From Septoria linicola (Eukaryota > Ascomycota > Dothideomycetes > Mycosphaerellales > Mycosphaerellaceae): a stretch of DNA of 64,000 nucleotides. Position 1 is the stretch's first letter. The number at the start of each line of letters is the position of its first letter. The stretch covers positions 4,650,001 through 4,714,000 of the forward strand of contig CP099418.1 of NCBI GenBank assembly GCA_024114885.1, given 5' to 3'. Made by a program: the position numbers and the translations under genes. Of the stretch, positions 1-10,139 are shown in pieces. The notes beneath the pieces are model-generated. The model saw only the letters and a program-made list of their open reading frames with translations. It had not been told where the DNA came from and did no database searches.

Positions 1-339
1 TGCTAAACACTGACTTATGGCAACGCTTGACCACAACTTTTGCAAGTCTGACTCGAGGCGCGTCGAGTCTTCAGCTCACGTATCAGACATCATTTCTGTT
101 AAATTTCACGTTCATCTTGTCCTTGCCTATCATCATTATCAGAAGCGCTGAGTTTCAAGCAAGACTCGCCATGTTACAGTACGAGAACAGTGGGGAGGCG
201 CGATCATACCAATTATTGCCCTGCCAGACCGGACAGCAGAATAGGCAAGAACATCACAAGTGCAAGACCAAAGCAGTCAGATGAGAATTATTGAACTTGT
301 ATCAAACGGCATTATACATCACATGATTACATTCACATC
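1..339. other. Intergenic leader before the ZZ/EF-hand gene
   Basis: This is ordinary base-balanced DNA upstream of the gene starting at 340. An 85-codon frame at 27-284 has no recognisable domain and I treat it as chance. The sequence just before the start codon has A at -3, a good fungal start context. I see no defined promoter element. Confidence 0.5.
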
Positions 340-2856
340 ATGTCTCAACAGTCATCTGACGTGTCACGCTACCGCCTGGCCACATGGGCGTTGGGAGTCG
401 CAGCATTAGGATATGCTTCCTATACTTTGTACGACTCTTACAGGCACCTGCCAAACACAGATCTTCGCAGAAGTAACGCTGTGCATCGACAACGCCGAGA
501 TCGCCACGAAAGCCGAGTTGACTGGGAGACTCCTTCGCCTGAAGCACCTCTGGGAATCATACTCATTCGAACGGGCCAACAAACTCTGACTATAAACCTG
601 GCGAACACGCGGTTGCCCTCTGCAGATATGCTCAGACGCATGTGTGGATCGAACAGCGAAGCGATCAGGCGGGAGATACAAAGTCTTACACTGGACATGA
701 TCCTCAGCAATTGCTTCGCTTCTGTGCGCGACCAGGCGAATCGAGAGGCGCTTGGCAACTTTGGCCTCGAAGAACTGTTGGCAGCGCTCGCTAACCGCGA
801 CGGAGAGCAGATCTTGACAGCCAGCTACAACATCCCTCAGATTATGCATCTTGACACCGTCAACCGAGCACAGGTGGAGCGCGCCGTTGCCACCCTTCTG
901 GTATCCGATCCATGGTTTACTGGCAACGCTTCGGGCTCAGACGATGAGAACATAGACCCAGCAGAGACCGAAGATTGGGACAAAGAGAACAGCGAACCAA
1001 GCCAGGGCTTGAGAGGTCTGCTTTACTACATTGCAGAAAATGAGGCCAAGCGAAAAGCATACGAGCATCGAGGCATTGGGTGTGAGGAATGCGGCGAGCT
1101 GCCAATTCGTGGTGTCCGATGGCACTGCCTCAACTGCCCAGACTTCGATCTCTGTTCGTCGTGCGAAGCGCACTCAAGGCATCCCAAGACTCATGTATTC
1201 GCCAAAGTGAAGATACCAGTACCTGTCCTATCGCAGCCGACGAAAGAAATGGACCTCTGGTACCCAGGCGATCCGAGAAAGATACATGCACCCATTGACA
1301 CGAACCTGAAGAAGCGACTGTGCCAGCAGTACGACTACGAGGAACCCCAACTCGATGCCCTCTACGACCAGTTTACTTGCTTGGCAAATGTACCGTGGGA
1401 GCGAGATCCTGAGAAGGTGCGTTCCGCCATTGACAGACGAGCATTTAACAAAGCCATGACTTCCGACCGCTGGCCAGCTGGACTTGCCACGAATGCAATG
1501 TTTGATCGCATGTTCGCATTCTATGATACAGACAGCAATGGTCTGATCGGGTTCGAAGAGTACGTCAACGGCATGGCCTATCTTCGAGGTCCAAAGAGAT
1601 TCGCGTCTCTAACGAGATCGATACAAGGCTATGATCTTGACGGCGATGGTTACATCGATCGCGCAGATTTTCTGCGGATCCTCCGCGCGAAGCATACTAT
1701 ACAGAAGCAACTCATCAGTGATCAGATCGATTTCCAGGAAAAAGAGAGAGTCATGGCCAGCATGGGTACGCTTCGCTCCAATCAGCCTATAAGCTCGATC
1801 TTCACAGATGAACAGATACCGCCGGGCGAGATACGGCGGCCTAGTGGCAAGCGTCCAGACACGTTTGGTGATCTGCAACCTCTTCCAGGGAGCCGGACGG
1901 TGCTGAACGATGACGATCCATTTGTGCGGAAGCGACCTGCTCGAGAGCGGCTTCGAGCGACTTTGTCTCGCTTTGAAGAGCTCCTGAACGATGTTACCGG
2001 CCCTGGTCGCACACGGAGTGAGGACGAAGCATCAGACCATGGATCTCTCATGCCCAAAGACGTTGTGCATGCGACCGAAGATGAGGTTGAAGATCCATAC
2101 TTGCAGAATCTCCTGTGGCAGATCACAGAAAACGGCTTCAATGAGTTGCTTGACCCCGTCTTCAAGGCCAGAGAGGAAGAGGATGCCGAAATTGCGAGAA
2201 CCCGCTCCGAGAGGCAGGCCTTGAGCACGGAGATACATGATGCGATAGCGATCGAAGCACAAGAGCGTCAAAAGATGATCGATGCATTACAACGTTCAAA
2301 GATGGTAAGGTCTGCAGCTAGGACCAGTCCCACGACTGGGAACAGCGGATCGCTTGACTCCCCAGTAGGTGACAGACCAGAACGCATAGAAGATGGTATA
2401 GTGCCTACAGACTGGGTGAGCTTGGAGCGTCGAGAGGCAGAGATTGCCGACGCTCCTTTAGAATATCTGCTGAAAACTCTGGGCTATGGTGTACGCAGTG
2501 ATGCCAACACGGCGCAGACTGACACTCGCGTACCGGACTCAGTCAGCTCCGTTGTGGCCTCTCTTGGTCAGGACTTTGTGGACACGACTCTGCCTCAGCA
2601 TCGACCAGAGCGCTCAGAGTCAAAGAACAGCCCGCCACAAGCCACACAGGACGTTGCACGACTTGAAACCAGCAAGCCTCCCTCAAAGGCGCGACTGAAT
2701 CATTTGGCGCGACTGAACGATTTAGAACGAGAGATGGACGAGCGTGGTGGACCGGGCAGACTTGCTTATGATGAGATCGAACATATTGTGGTTGCAGACG
2801 GCCGCCACGAGCTGCGTGGCATGGTCAAAAGCTGGCTTGAGTGGGCGAGCTTCTGA
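340..2856 (+). CDS. EF-hand and ZZ-type zinc finger protein with N-terminal membrane segment
   Basis: This is a single-exon frame of 838 codons ending in TGA. Residues about 13-31 form a hydrophobic segment with Arg/Lys and Asp/Arg on either side, which suggests a membrane anchor or uncleaved signal. A ZZ-type zinc finger lies at about 245-288, with Cys248/251, Cys263/266, Cys272/275 and His281/285 as ligands. Two adjacent EF-hand loops follow: residues 396-407 (Asp1, Asp3, Asn5, Gly6, Glu12) and 432-443 (Asp1, Asp3, Asp5, Gly6, Asp12). Both look able to bind calcium. The C-terminal half is charged, low in hydrophobics and partly helical (residues about 610-660 are rich in Glu/Arg). ZZ fingers usually bind peptides or histone tails and EF-hands bind calcium, so a calcium-responsive membrane-associated adaptor is an inference. 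The 5'-most ATG was chosen; it precedes the hydrophobic segment and has A at -3. It reads as a normal host gene. I do not know a named homologue. Confidence 0.9.
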   Translation: MSQQSSDVSRYRLATWALGVAALGYASYTLYDSYRHLPNTDLRRSNAVHRQRRDRHESRVDWETPSPEAPLGIILIRTGQQTLTINLANTRLPSADMLRRMCGSNSEAIRREIQSLTLDMILSNCFASVRDQANREALGNFGLEELLAALANRDGEQILTASYNIPQIMHLDTVNRAQVERAVATLLVSDPWFTGNASGSDDENIDPAETEDWDKENSEPSQGLRGLLYYIAENEAKRKAYEHRGIGCEECGELPIRGVRWHCLNCPDFDLCSSCEAHSRHPKTHVFAKVKIPVPVLSQPTKEMDLWYPGDPRKIHAPIDTNLKKRLCQQYDYEEPQLDALYDQFTCLANVPWERDPEKVRSAIDRRAFNKAMTSDRWPAGLATNAMFDRMFAFYDTDSNGLIGFEEYVNGMAYLRGPKRFASLTRSIQGYDLDGDGYIDRADFLRILRAKHTIQKQLISDQIDFQEKERVMASMGTLRSNQPISSIFTDEQIPPGEIRRPSGKRPDTFGDLQPLPGSRTVLNDDDPFVRKRPARERLRATLSRFEELLNDVTGPGRTRSEDEASDHGSLMPKDVVHATEDEVEDPYLQNLLWQITENGFNELLDPVFKAREEEDAEIARTRSERQALSTEIHDAIAIEAQERQKMIDALQRSKMVRSAARTSPTTGNSGSLDSPVGDRPERIEDGIVPTDWVSLERREAEIADAPLEYLLKTLGYGVRSDANTAQTDTRVPDSVSSVVASLGQDFVDTTLPQHRPERSESKNSPPQATQDVARLETSKPPSKARLNHLARLNDLEREMDERGGPGRLAYDEIEHIVVADGRHELRGMVKSWLEWASF

Positions 2857-3210
2857 TCGGGCAGAATGTGGATGAAAGCTGGTTGGCAAGCACAGGGTCT
2901 CAGCCCTACATAGTCGCTCGGCTCTAGATGCTGCTCGATATTGGTACATTGCTGTACGCGATCGAGAGCACTGTCTGTGTCGTGTGTACGACAGTTATAA
3001 GCATCATCAAATGCAATACGGCTAATAGGCACAGACCTCGCGATGCCTCTTGAAGGTGAGCCATGTGCCGAGTGCTGCAGAAGATCTTCGATGATGCATC
3101 GGCTTCGGCGCCGGGGCCGGAGCCAAGAGCGACGTTCGTTAGTGTCATGGACCAAGTAGACGCTTCGGAGTCGATGGAAGTCATCGGTCTTCTGGATGCA
3201 TCTGCGATGC

Positions 3211-3312
3211 GTGATCAATGGTGTTACCCTCATCAAGAGCGGTGAAGTGGATGGTCACTGGCGCATCAGAATTGACAAGGTGGTGATCCCGTTCAGCCGA
3301 GATCGAGTTTAG
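3211..3312 (+). pseudogene. Possible short gene remnant (33 codons plus stop)
   Basis: This frame reads from GTG at 3211 to a TAG at 3310-3312. Its residue pattern (GEVDGHWRIRIDKVVIPF) alternates charged and hydrophobic residues like the last strands of a small alpha+beta fold such as NTF2-like proteins. There is no start codon and no upstream continuation in frame. It may equally be chance in a 3' UTR. Confidence 0.15.
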
Positions 3313-4010
3313 CGAGGCTGCCATGACCTGGAGGCATATGTCAGCCATGTAGGGCTCGCTATTGTTTGATTTATCGATCGTTGCACTCTACAAGCCAATT
3401 CTAGGGACGATGTGTGATACACTGATGAGTTTGACGTGGCGTGTGGCAAGGAAGTTCGCCACATGCGAATCGGTACACAGGATCTTCCGAAAGCAGCATC
3501 GGCTTGAAACGAACGTCTGCACATATGCTTCAAGCTGTCGCACAATCGAATGCATATGGTATCGTTTGTCGTTCAGGAAAACGCTTGACTATATTAGGGC
3601 ACCCGGCTCGGCTTGTTACACACATGCAATAGCGCTTAATAGGCAGTGAACCATTGCTGATGAACCGACGTCAGTTCTTTCGTTATTCAAATGGACCCTA
3701 GTGGCGCTGATGCGGTCGCCGTTGCGAAATATCGCTCTTGGAGAAGGGCACGATTGAGTGAGCTTAATTGGAAATTAACGTGATAAGGTTTTTTGGTGGT
3801 GGACAATCGAGCATGTATACTCTGACCCAAGTCGATCCTCACCTCCTGATCCGACAGAAGTATCTCGGCCTGAACGATATCGATATGGCCTGAGGACATC
3901 ATATGACCACAGAAGCATTCTGTCAAGCAGCCAGCGAAAAATGTTCGATGCTCGCGACGGGCAGACAGAGGGAACTGTGAGGATCGCATCTGTGTTTGTG
4001 GAATGATCAT

Positions 4011-4165
4011 CGCCAAGCCAGACATAAGCTAGTTTACCACTATGAGAAAGACTTCGCGATCGGACATGGCTCAGAGAAAGGCTGCCATGACTGCGTCTTC
4101 CGGATCGGGTACAAGTTTGCATATGCTGGCCGCCAAGCACGACATGGACTAGTTTACCACTAGAG
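4011..4165 (+). repeat. Imperfect direct duplication, two ~35-bp copies 120 bp apart
   Basis: The stretch starting at 4011 and the one starting at 4131 share CGCCAAGC, then GACAT, then CTAGTTTACCACTA at equal spacing, with a few mismatches between. The 120-bp offset suggests an old local tandem duplication now decayed outside the shared part. Confidence 0.55.
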
Positions 4166-4383
4166 ACAGATCTCTACAATTGAGGTAATCGAGAAGTACT
4201 CTGGATCAGCACGCACTTGAATCTAGTACCATCCGCACTACTCCGCGATCTTCTGCTTCTTGTACGATCGGCTCAGATACAGTAAGGACATCGACTAGCG
4301 TGCCGTCGTCAGCTGAGGTGGCCGAGGAGCGTGTAATCAGATTAAGCTCATCTATGTCTATTGATTTGCCGTCTTTGTCCACA

Positions 4384-7212
4384 TTACAATAATGATATGA
4401 CTACAACAACCACAGTCAGAGAAACTGTCCACAACGAGCTTTTGCCTAGGCTGGTGCGTTCTGCTGCACCCGTGGCAGTCACTAACAGCGCAGTGGTAGT
4501 TCCGTCGCTTGGCTCGTCGCCCGAAGACGACGTTGTCCTTGTCCTCGTGACAATCACAGTCGTGGTTGCCATCAAATCGAGCGTCCTTGTGCTCGTCCCG
4601 GAGATGACTACGATCTGGCTAGGATTGAGCAAGCTGAGCGTCTGTCCGTCGATAATAGCAGTGCTTGCATCGATGCTCAACGTTTGACCTCCAATCACGA
4701 CTTCTGAGCTTAGACCTATGAAAGATAGTGTGCTACCTCCAGCTGTGACCACTCCTGCGCCTGCACTTTCTGGAGCTGCAGTGATGATGTTGCTGGGAAC
4801 TTCTATCGATCGCGTTGTGCCGTCGACCACGATGTTGCTGCCATCTGAAGCTAGCGAATAGGTGGTGCCGGCGAGAGTGACTGCGGCGCCTTGACTAAGG
4901 GTTGTCGACCCGACGGCGAACGCACCGTTTGAATCTGCTGTCACCACTGCACCATCCACTGTGATCTGAGGAGCGTCTGCAGCCGCAATTGGTGAAGTTT
5001 GTCCGTTGACGACGATTGCGTCTCCATTGCTGGCTAAGGAGAATGTGCTGCCATCGACAGTCACGGCGGATCCAGATGGCAGCGTCTGACCCCCAATCAC
5101 GAACGCACCTTCTTCATTGGCCGTCAGTGTGCTCCGAGGAACTGTAATATCTGCAGCAGCGGGAGGAAGGGCAGGGATAGTAAAGCTGCCGTCAACCACA
5201 AGAGCTGTGCCGCTAGGTGCCAAAGATAACACAGTGCCTCCGATTGTGATAGGTACGCCGCCGGGCTGCAGGGTGTGCCCGCCAACCTCGAAGTTCCCTA
5301 ATGAATCTGCTGTAAGAATGCCATTGCCTAAGCTGACTTGAGCTGCGGGTGCTGCGAGCGGAGTCGTGGCTTCGTTGATAATGATAGCCGTTGCGCTTGG
5401 AGCGAGCGAGATCGTGTTGCCGCCGACTGTGATGGGCGCGTCGCCTGGTTGTAGAGTCTCGGTGCCAATGACGAAGTTTCCGTCAGGATTTGCTGATATC
5501 GTGTCGCCTCCAACGATGACCTCGGCGCCGGGAGTCACCTGAGGGAGATCATCGTTCACCTGACTTCCGGCTGAGCCGCCTTGTTCTTCGGGCTGGCTTG
5601 GCGAAGCGTCTGGCGACGGTCTTGGCTGCACTGCGGTGGTACCTGCAGTCGGCACCAGTCCGATAACGCTAGCGATAATGTCTCCTAGACCAGGTGTCGG
5701 AGCGGACGGTTCAGCAGCTTCATCAGGGCTAGTGGGCTGCGAGGTATCAGAATCATCGTCGTCATCTTGTCCCGGCGGCGTAGGTGTTGTGTTTGGAGTA
5801 TTGTCTTGTCCAGGCTGTTGAGTAGGTGACGGTTCTGGAGTATCGTCTTCTTCCGGCAGCTGCGTAGGCGTCAAGTCTGGAGTATCGTCTTCTTCCGGCA
5901 GCTGCGTAGGCGTCAAGTCTGGAGTATCGTCTTCTTCTGGAAGCTGCGTAGGTGATGGTTCTGGAGTGTCGTCGTCGGTCACTGCAGGTAGAGCAGTGCC
6001 TGAAGGTCTGGTCGGAACCTGGAGAGACGTTTGTGTTGCTTCCACGACAGGCTTACTGAGCCTCGTACTAGGGCTTGGTTGCCTGCCGGCAGTCGTAGTC
6101 GGAGCATCTGCATCGGCGCTAGTAATTGTGCCTGGCAAGGTCATGGTCACATCACGGCTTGCAGTCAGTTGCGAGACAGGAATATGTACAGTCGGCTCGC
6201 CCGCTCCCGGCCCGTTGGTGCAGCTGCCAACGAAGGGATAGCTCTCCACGATTTCCGGGATACCTGCGAGGAATTGTGGCAGGTCTTCGGGAAGCGAGAA
6301 TGAGTACGTGCTGCTTCCGTCGCCCTCATCTGTCATGTTCGTAAGAATCATGTACTCTTCAAAGGTGAAATCGGCATTTGCGATTGCGGAAGGTAGTGGC
6401 ATTACGATCGTGCTCGTAGCCATGATTGGCTCTTCGCCGCCTGCTCCTCTATAGGACGTCTCACAAGGCTTGCTGGTTGCGATCCACATTTGCGAGAACC
6501 AGAGGTAAGGAGTGGGCGACGTAAAGGTCATTTGCTGCAATTCATACGCCATGGTAGTGGCACTCAGAACCTGGCTGGAGGCGTACATCAAGGCGTTGAC
6601 AGGGAGCAGCGTGTTTGGTACACCGCTGAACCGTGATGTGCTCGTTGCAGGTTGGTAGATAGTCTCTGTCGGCACGCTCATAGTCGTTGTATAATACGTG
6701 CCGCCAGTAATTGTCGTCACTGACCACTGTGTCGATGGTTCTCCAGTCATCCAGCTGTACCATCCATAAGGTGCTGTCGTGTTAGCAGCGGTGATAGTGG
6801 TTGAATTTTGAGGCACTGCTGTCCCGTTGCCGTGCTGAACCCAAGTGGTGATCACGGTCGCTACAGGTACCTCCATCGCCTTGGAGTACCAGCTATTAAT
6901 GCCTACAGCATTTGGTCGAACATAACAGCATGTGCCAGAGGTAGGAGTCGTTGATGTTGTGTTGCTGGTACTTGTCGCGTTGGGCGAGCTTGTGACACTA
7001 ATAGGTATGGTCGAGGTGAGGCTCGTTGAGATGAGAGCATCAGTGTGGCTGGCGCTTAATTGTGTAGACGCGGAGACTGTGTCCAGCAGCGTCTGGGACT
7101 GCGTTGCCGTGGTCGAGAGTGCGCTGCTATTCGCAAAGGCCTGTCGTGGGAATCGGATCGCATTACTGCTGACTGCAAAGAGCATACAGCTCCAGAAATA
7201 TGCTGGCGCCAT
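4384..7212 (-). CDS. Secreted repeat-rich GPI-anchored-type cell surface protein
   Basis: This is a single-exon frame of 942 codons. Residues 1 to about 18 form a signal peptide. The N-terminal third is Ser/Thr-rich with several N-glycosylation sequons and Cys95/96, 250 and 331. Residues 413-480 carry about five tandem 14-residue acidic Pro/Thr repeats (DDTPxxxPTQLPEE type), followed by an Asp run. Residues about 560-860 hold four clear and one partial copies of a ~60-residue beta-rich repeat (pattern: V-x-GG-x-T-h-S-A-x-x-x-G-x-F-V-h-G, then T-L-Q-x-G, then T-h-S-L-A). A Thr/Ser-rich stretch (870-920) leads to a hydrophobic tail, 925-942, ending at the stop, as in GPI-attachment signals; small residues near 915-920 could be the omega site. 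This layout is typical of fungal wall mannoproteins and adhesin-like proteins, so a surface role is inferred. The start at 7212 places the signal peptide directly at the N terminus. The start lies only about 1 kb from the RIP-mutated block. Confidence 0.88.
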   Translation of the reverse strand: MAPAYFWSCMLFAVSSNAIRFPRQAFANSSALSTTATQSQTLLDTVSASTQLSASHTDALISTSLTSTIPISVTSSPNATSTSNTTSTTPTSGTCCYVRPNAVGINSWYSKAMEVPVATVITTWVQHGNGTAVPQNSTTITAANTTAPYGWYSWMTGEPSTQWSVTTITGGTYYTTTMSVPTETIYQPATSTSRFSGVPNTLLPVNALMYASSQVLSATTMAYELQQMTFTSPTPYLWFSQMWIATSKPCETSYRGAGGEEPIMATSTIVMPLPSAIANADFTFEEYMILTNMTDEGDGSSTYSFSLPEDLPQFLAGIPEIVESYPFVGSCTNGPGAGEPTVHIPVSQLTASRDVTMTLPGTITSADADAPTTTAGRQPSPSTRLSKPVVEATQTSLQVPTRPSGTALPAVTDDDTPEPSPTQLPEEDDTPDLTPTQLPEEDDTPDLTPTQLPEEDDTPEPSPTQQPGQDNTPNTTPTPPGQDDDDDSDTSQPTSPDEAAEPSAPTPGLGDIIASVIGLVPTAGTTAVQPRPSPDASPSQPEEQGGSAGSQVNDDLPQVTPGAEVIVGGDTISANPDGNFVIGTETLQPGDAPITVGGNTISLAPSATAIIINEATTPLAAPAAQVSLGNGILTADSLGNFEVGGHTLQPGGVPITIGGTVLSLAPSGTALVVDGSFTIPALPPAAADITVPRSTLTANEEGAFVIGGQTLPSGSAVTVDGSTFSLASNGDAIVVNGQTSPIAAADAPQITVDGAVVTADSNGAFAVGSTTLSQGAAVTLAGTTYSLASDGSNIVVDGTTRSIEVPSNIITAAPESAGAGVVTAGGSTLSFIGLSSEVVIGGQTLSIDASTAIIDGQTLSLLNPSQIVVISGTSTRTLDLMATTTVIVTRTRTTSSSGDEPSDGTTTALLVTATGAAERTSLGKSSLWTVSLTVVVVVISLL
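5767..5976 (-). repeat. 42-bp coding minisatellite in the surface protein gene
   Basis: About five copies of a 42-bp unit encode the acidic 14-residue repeats. The two central copies are nearly identical at DNA level, which points to recent slippage or unequal exchange. Repeat number is likely to vary between strains. Confidence 0.85.
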
Positions 7213-8170
7213 GGACGTTGTCGAGATAGGCTTGAATCGTTTCTCGTAATTTCTGTGTCAACCTGCTATAGTTTCATCATTAGGGTCGTGTCAGTAGACA
7301 TGTGGAAAAAGCAGATATCGGGAAACCAGTGAAGGATTGAGGGCAGGTCCACATTATCATGATCAGAACCATGTCAACCCGGCAGACAGCACTGGGCTAG
7401 GCCACAGAGCATGATCCATTTCGCGATTGAAGTCCAGCAGGAGGATATTGGGTGGCTGCCGTGTGATGCATAAGCGAAAGGAATCTGCACATGCCACGCT
7501 TTGCGGCTGAGGCCACTCTTACTATTCCTCCCGAACGGCTCGTCTTGTGCACATTTGCTCGCACTCTTCAGAGGTCCTAGAAGACAGTACGCTGTTCCGT
7601 GAACAATTTCTCCTTCCATCATGGCCTTGACCGGGCGGTAAGGGTTGGTCACACAGACTGTTTGACCCTCTATAAGGATCGCAATCCTTGGAGTTGGGCC
7701 TTTTCAGCTCCGTGTCGCGTAGCGCAAGCGCGTAAAATATAGTGGCCAAGCTTGTGTTCCTTGTCTCTGCATGCATGTCAAACGTTGGGTTCAGGACCAG
7801 CACTGGGGCTCGCCGGTGCCCGTGACAACAGGAGTCTTATGCCAGCCTGCTGGAATACTGAAAATGCTAGAGGGCACGGCTGAGTCGAGTCGCCTTTCCA
7901 GAGCAGAGCCACGGCACTGTTGTTCAGAATCTTGATTGCCGTAGGTCTGCTGCAGAGGTCGCGGCTCCCCGACCGCGCACAACTTCTATGAGCATGCTGG
8001 CGTGCGAACATAATCTTCATTCGCTGCGGAAAAGTGCTGTGGTGTGCAGAAGCTGTGATGTCCCATCGAATCTTCTCCGACCGAGTCGATCAATCAAGCA
8101 TCACGTGCAAAGAACTAGAAGTAGTCCACGCGTGACGCTCAACCCCGCGTAACGCTTATAATCTTAGCAA
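7213..8170. other. Promoter side of the surface protein gene, up to the RIP border
   Basis: This is about 960 bp of normal base composition with CA and TG present. Open frames here are at most about 93 codons, overlap each other on the minus strand and show no domain. It must contain the promoter of the minus-strand gene ending at 7212, but I see no recognisable element. CA/TG become sparse from about 8175. Confidence 0.5.
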
Positions 8171-8559
8171 CATTGTCGCAATATTTAGAGTTATTTATCT
8201 TAACAAGTAATAGTCTAAATAAGATAATTCTAATTATATTAGATACGCTATATACTTAGCTTATTAAAGTCAACTTATAGTATTACTATATAGCTTAGTT
8301 ATAGCTATTTCTTCCTTCGCTATCTTACTACTAGCTTTACTAGCTTATCTAATATTTTAGCTTTAAAGATAGGTTACTCTAACTTCTTAGCTAAAGTAAT
8401 ATATTTACGATATATAGTAGGTTTCGCTAAGGCCTATAATTTAGTATAGAGCTATTAGTTATACTTCTTTACCTATTTATCGAATATCTTATAGATAGTA
8501 TATTATCGTTATATCTTAGCTTTTTCCTTTTTTACTTATAATTATTCGATAGTACGTTA

Positions 8560-9892
8560 CTCTATTACGATACGAGCCTATATAGTTTTAAGCTATTATT
8601 ACTTCTTCTTCTAAGCCTTAAGCTACTTCTTATCTAATTTAGCTTAGTCTCTAGCCTATAGTAGCTCCTTAGCTCTATTAACCTTAGTAGGCGACTAAAA
8701 TATACCTTCCTAGTTACCTTTAGTATATATCTCTTTAATTAGTATCTTACTATATTATCGCTTCTTCTTTTTATTATTAAGAGCCTTCTTAAAGCTCTTA
8801 TTCTTAGCTCTAAGTAGAGCTACCTCGGTTATAAGTTATTAGACTATATCTTATAGCTTACGAGCGATAGTATTATTAGTAGTTATAGCTTTATATATTA
8901 TAATACCTATCGCCTTTATAATAAGTGCCTAAATAGCTCTCGTATTACTAGTAGAGAATATAGAGCTACTAGAAGACTATAGCTATATTAAGTCGTTAGA
9001 ATCTTACTACCTTAAAGCGTTATTAAATATTAATAATACTAGCTATAGATCGTATAGTATAAGGCCTATCTTACGCTACCTACTAGCTATATTACTAGCT
9101 ATAAAGGCGTCGTTCTATACTAGCTAGAATAGCCTAAAGAAGTTATATTTTAAGATAGTAGATAGTCTCTAATATTATATTATATAATAGTCTAATCTCT
9201 TATAATAAGCTATAGTAAGTAGACTAAATAGTAATACGTCTAAGAGCTATAGTTTATAAGTAATATAAGGCGGAAACATATATAATAGAATACAGTATTT
9301 AAGAGCCTAGTCGATAAAGTCTATACTAACGTACGAACTATAGCTATCTAGTATTAATAGCCTCTAGTCTCTACTATAGCGAGCCTTCTCTTTAGTATAT
9401 CGTTTAAATACCTCTTATACCTATACTAGTTCTATCTTATTATCTATCTAGCTATTAGGAGACGAAGTAAAGAAAGCTATATACTATATATAGTTAAAAT
9501 CCTATAACTAGGAGTCTTAGATATTACTAGAAACAGTTTTATATATTAAGGTAGGAGGTATTTATATCTTATTAGTATATATATAGGTAAGTATTATAAT
9601 CTATTCTCTATTACTATCTTATATTAATTTCGTAAGGCCTTAAGTATACCTACTACGCTTAGTAAATATCCTTTTAGCTCGTTATATAAACCTAACTATA
9701 ACTCTCTTCTTATCTACGTTATAGATATTACTCTTCTATATACTATACTACTCGATCTTACTCTCTAATATTATATAGAATACGAGATAGTTGTCGTAAT
9801 TCTCTATCTTAGCTCTAGCTTTATCTAGTAATTAGAAGTATCTTAAGGATAATCTATTTAGATATCGTACTATAAAGCGATAAGGCTAGTTT
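8560..9892 (-). pseudogene. Pogo/DDE_1 (Tc1-mariner superfamily) transposase remnant
   Basis: Reading the minus strand through RIP-type stops gives a continuous DDE_1 catalytic region. The first Asp lies in an IYNVD-like motif near 9711-9718, the second in an LLILD(G/S)xSS motif near 9337-9385, and the third in the KLQxLDV motif near 9230-9275. A Lys/Gln-rich coiled C-terminal tail, as in fungal Pogo/Fot1-like transposases, runs to about 8560. The N-terminal HTH/CENP-B-like part is absent because the Ty3-A LTR starts at 9893, so the gene is cut by that insertion. Some or all of 8171-8560 probably belongs to the same element; I could not identify its terminal inverted repeat. Confidence 0.82.
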
Positions 9893-10064
9893 TATAAGAG
9901 CTAGGTAAGGTTAAAGGCTAAGACCCGCCTTAGGCTCGTAGGCTTAGCGTATAGTATAATTATAGTAGGCGTATATATCTAAAAGAAAGTAAGAATTAGT
10001 CTTATAATATTCTAATAGTCTTATTAAGAGAGCGCTCTATATATTACTATATATCTCTTTTATA
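9893..10064 (+). repeat. Ty3-A 5' LTR (172 bp)
   Basis: This 172-bp sequence occurs four times in the window: here, at 61141-61312 (same strand), and at 17031-17202 and 28547-28718 (opposite strand). All copies are 172 bp. The ends read TATAAGAG...TTTTATA, consistent with original TG...CA termini changed by RIP. Confidence 0.9.
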
Positions 10065-10139
10065 ATTCTAATTCTTCTCCTTCTAAGAGTAGTAATCTAT
10101 AGAGGCCTATAGCTCTCTAATATAACGTAGGTATAGCGC

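Larger units (their letters stand above)
2857..4383. other. 1.5-kb intergenic region between convergent genes
   Basis: The flanking genes converge here, so this holds both 3' UTRs and terminators. No complete gene is visible: the open frames of 60-120 codons overlap one another on both strands and carry no domain. Two small things stand out and are listed separately: a 33-codon coding-like stretch ending at 3312 and an imperfect duplication at 4011-4165. Confidence 0.6.

Noticed and set aside
338..2949. Open frames of 60-156 codons overlapping the ZZ/EF-hand gene on the other strand or in other frames
   Set aside because: They carry no domain and lie within a long coding region with clear motifs; they are shadows of it.
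3687..4140. Two overlapping minus-strand frames of 112 and 121 codons as genes
   Set aside because: They overlap in different frames, have unremarkable composition and no domain, and include the small duplication. Likely chance.
7374..8020. Minus-strand frames of 80-93 codons upstream of the surface protein gene
   Set aside because: They overlap each other, have no domain or splice-linked continuation, and fall in a promoter region.
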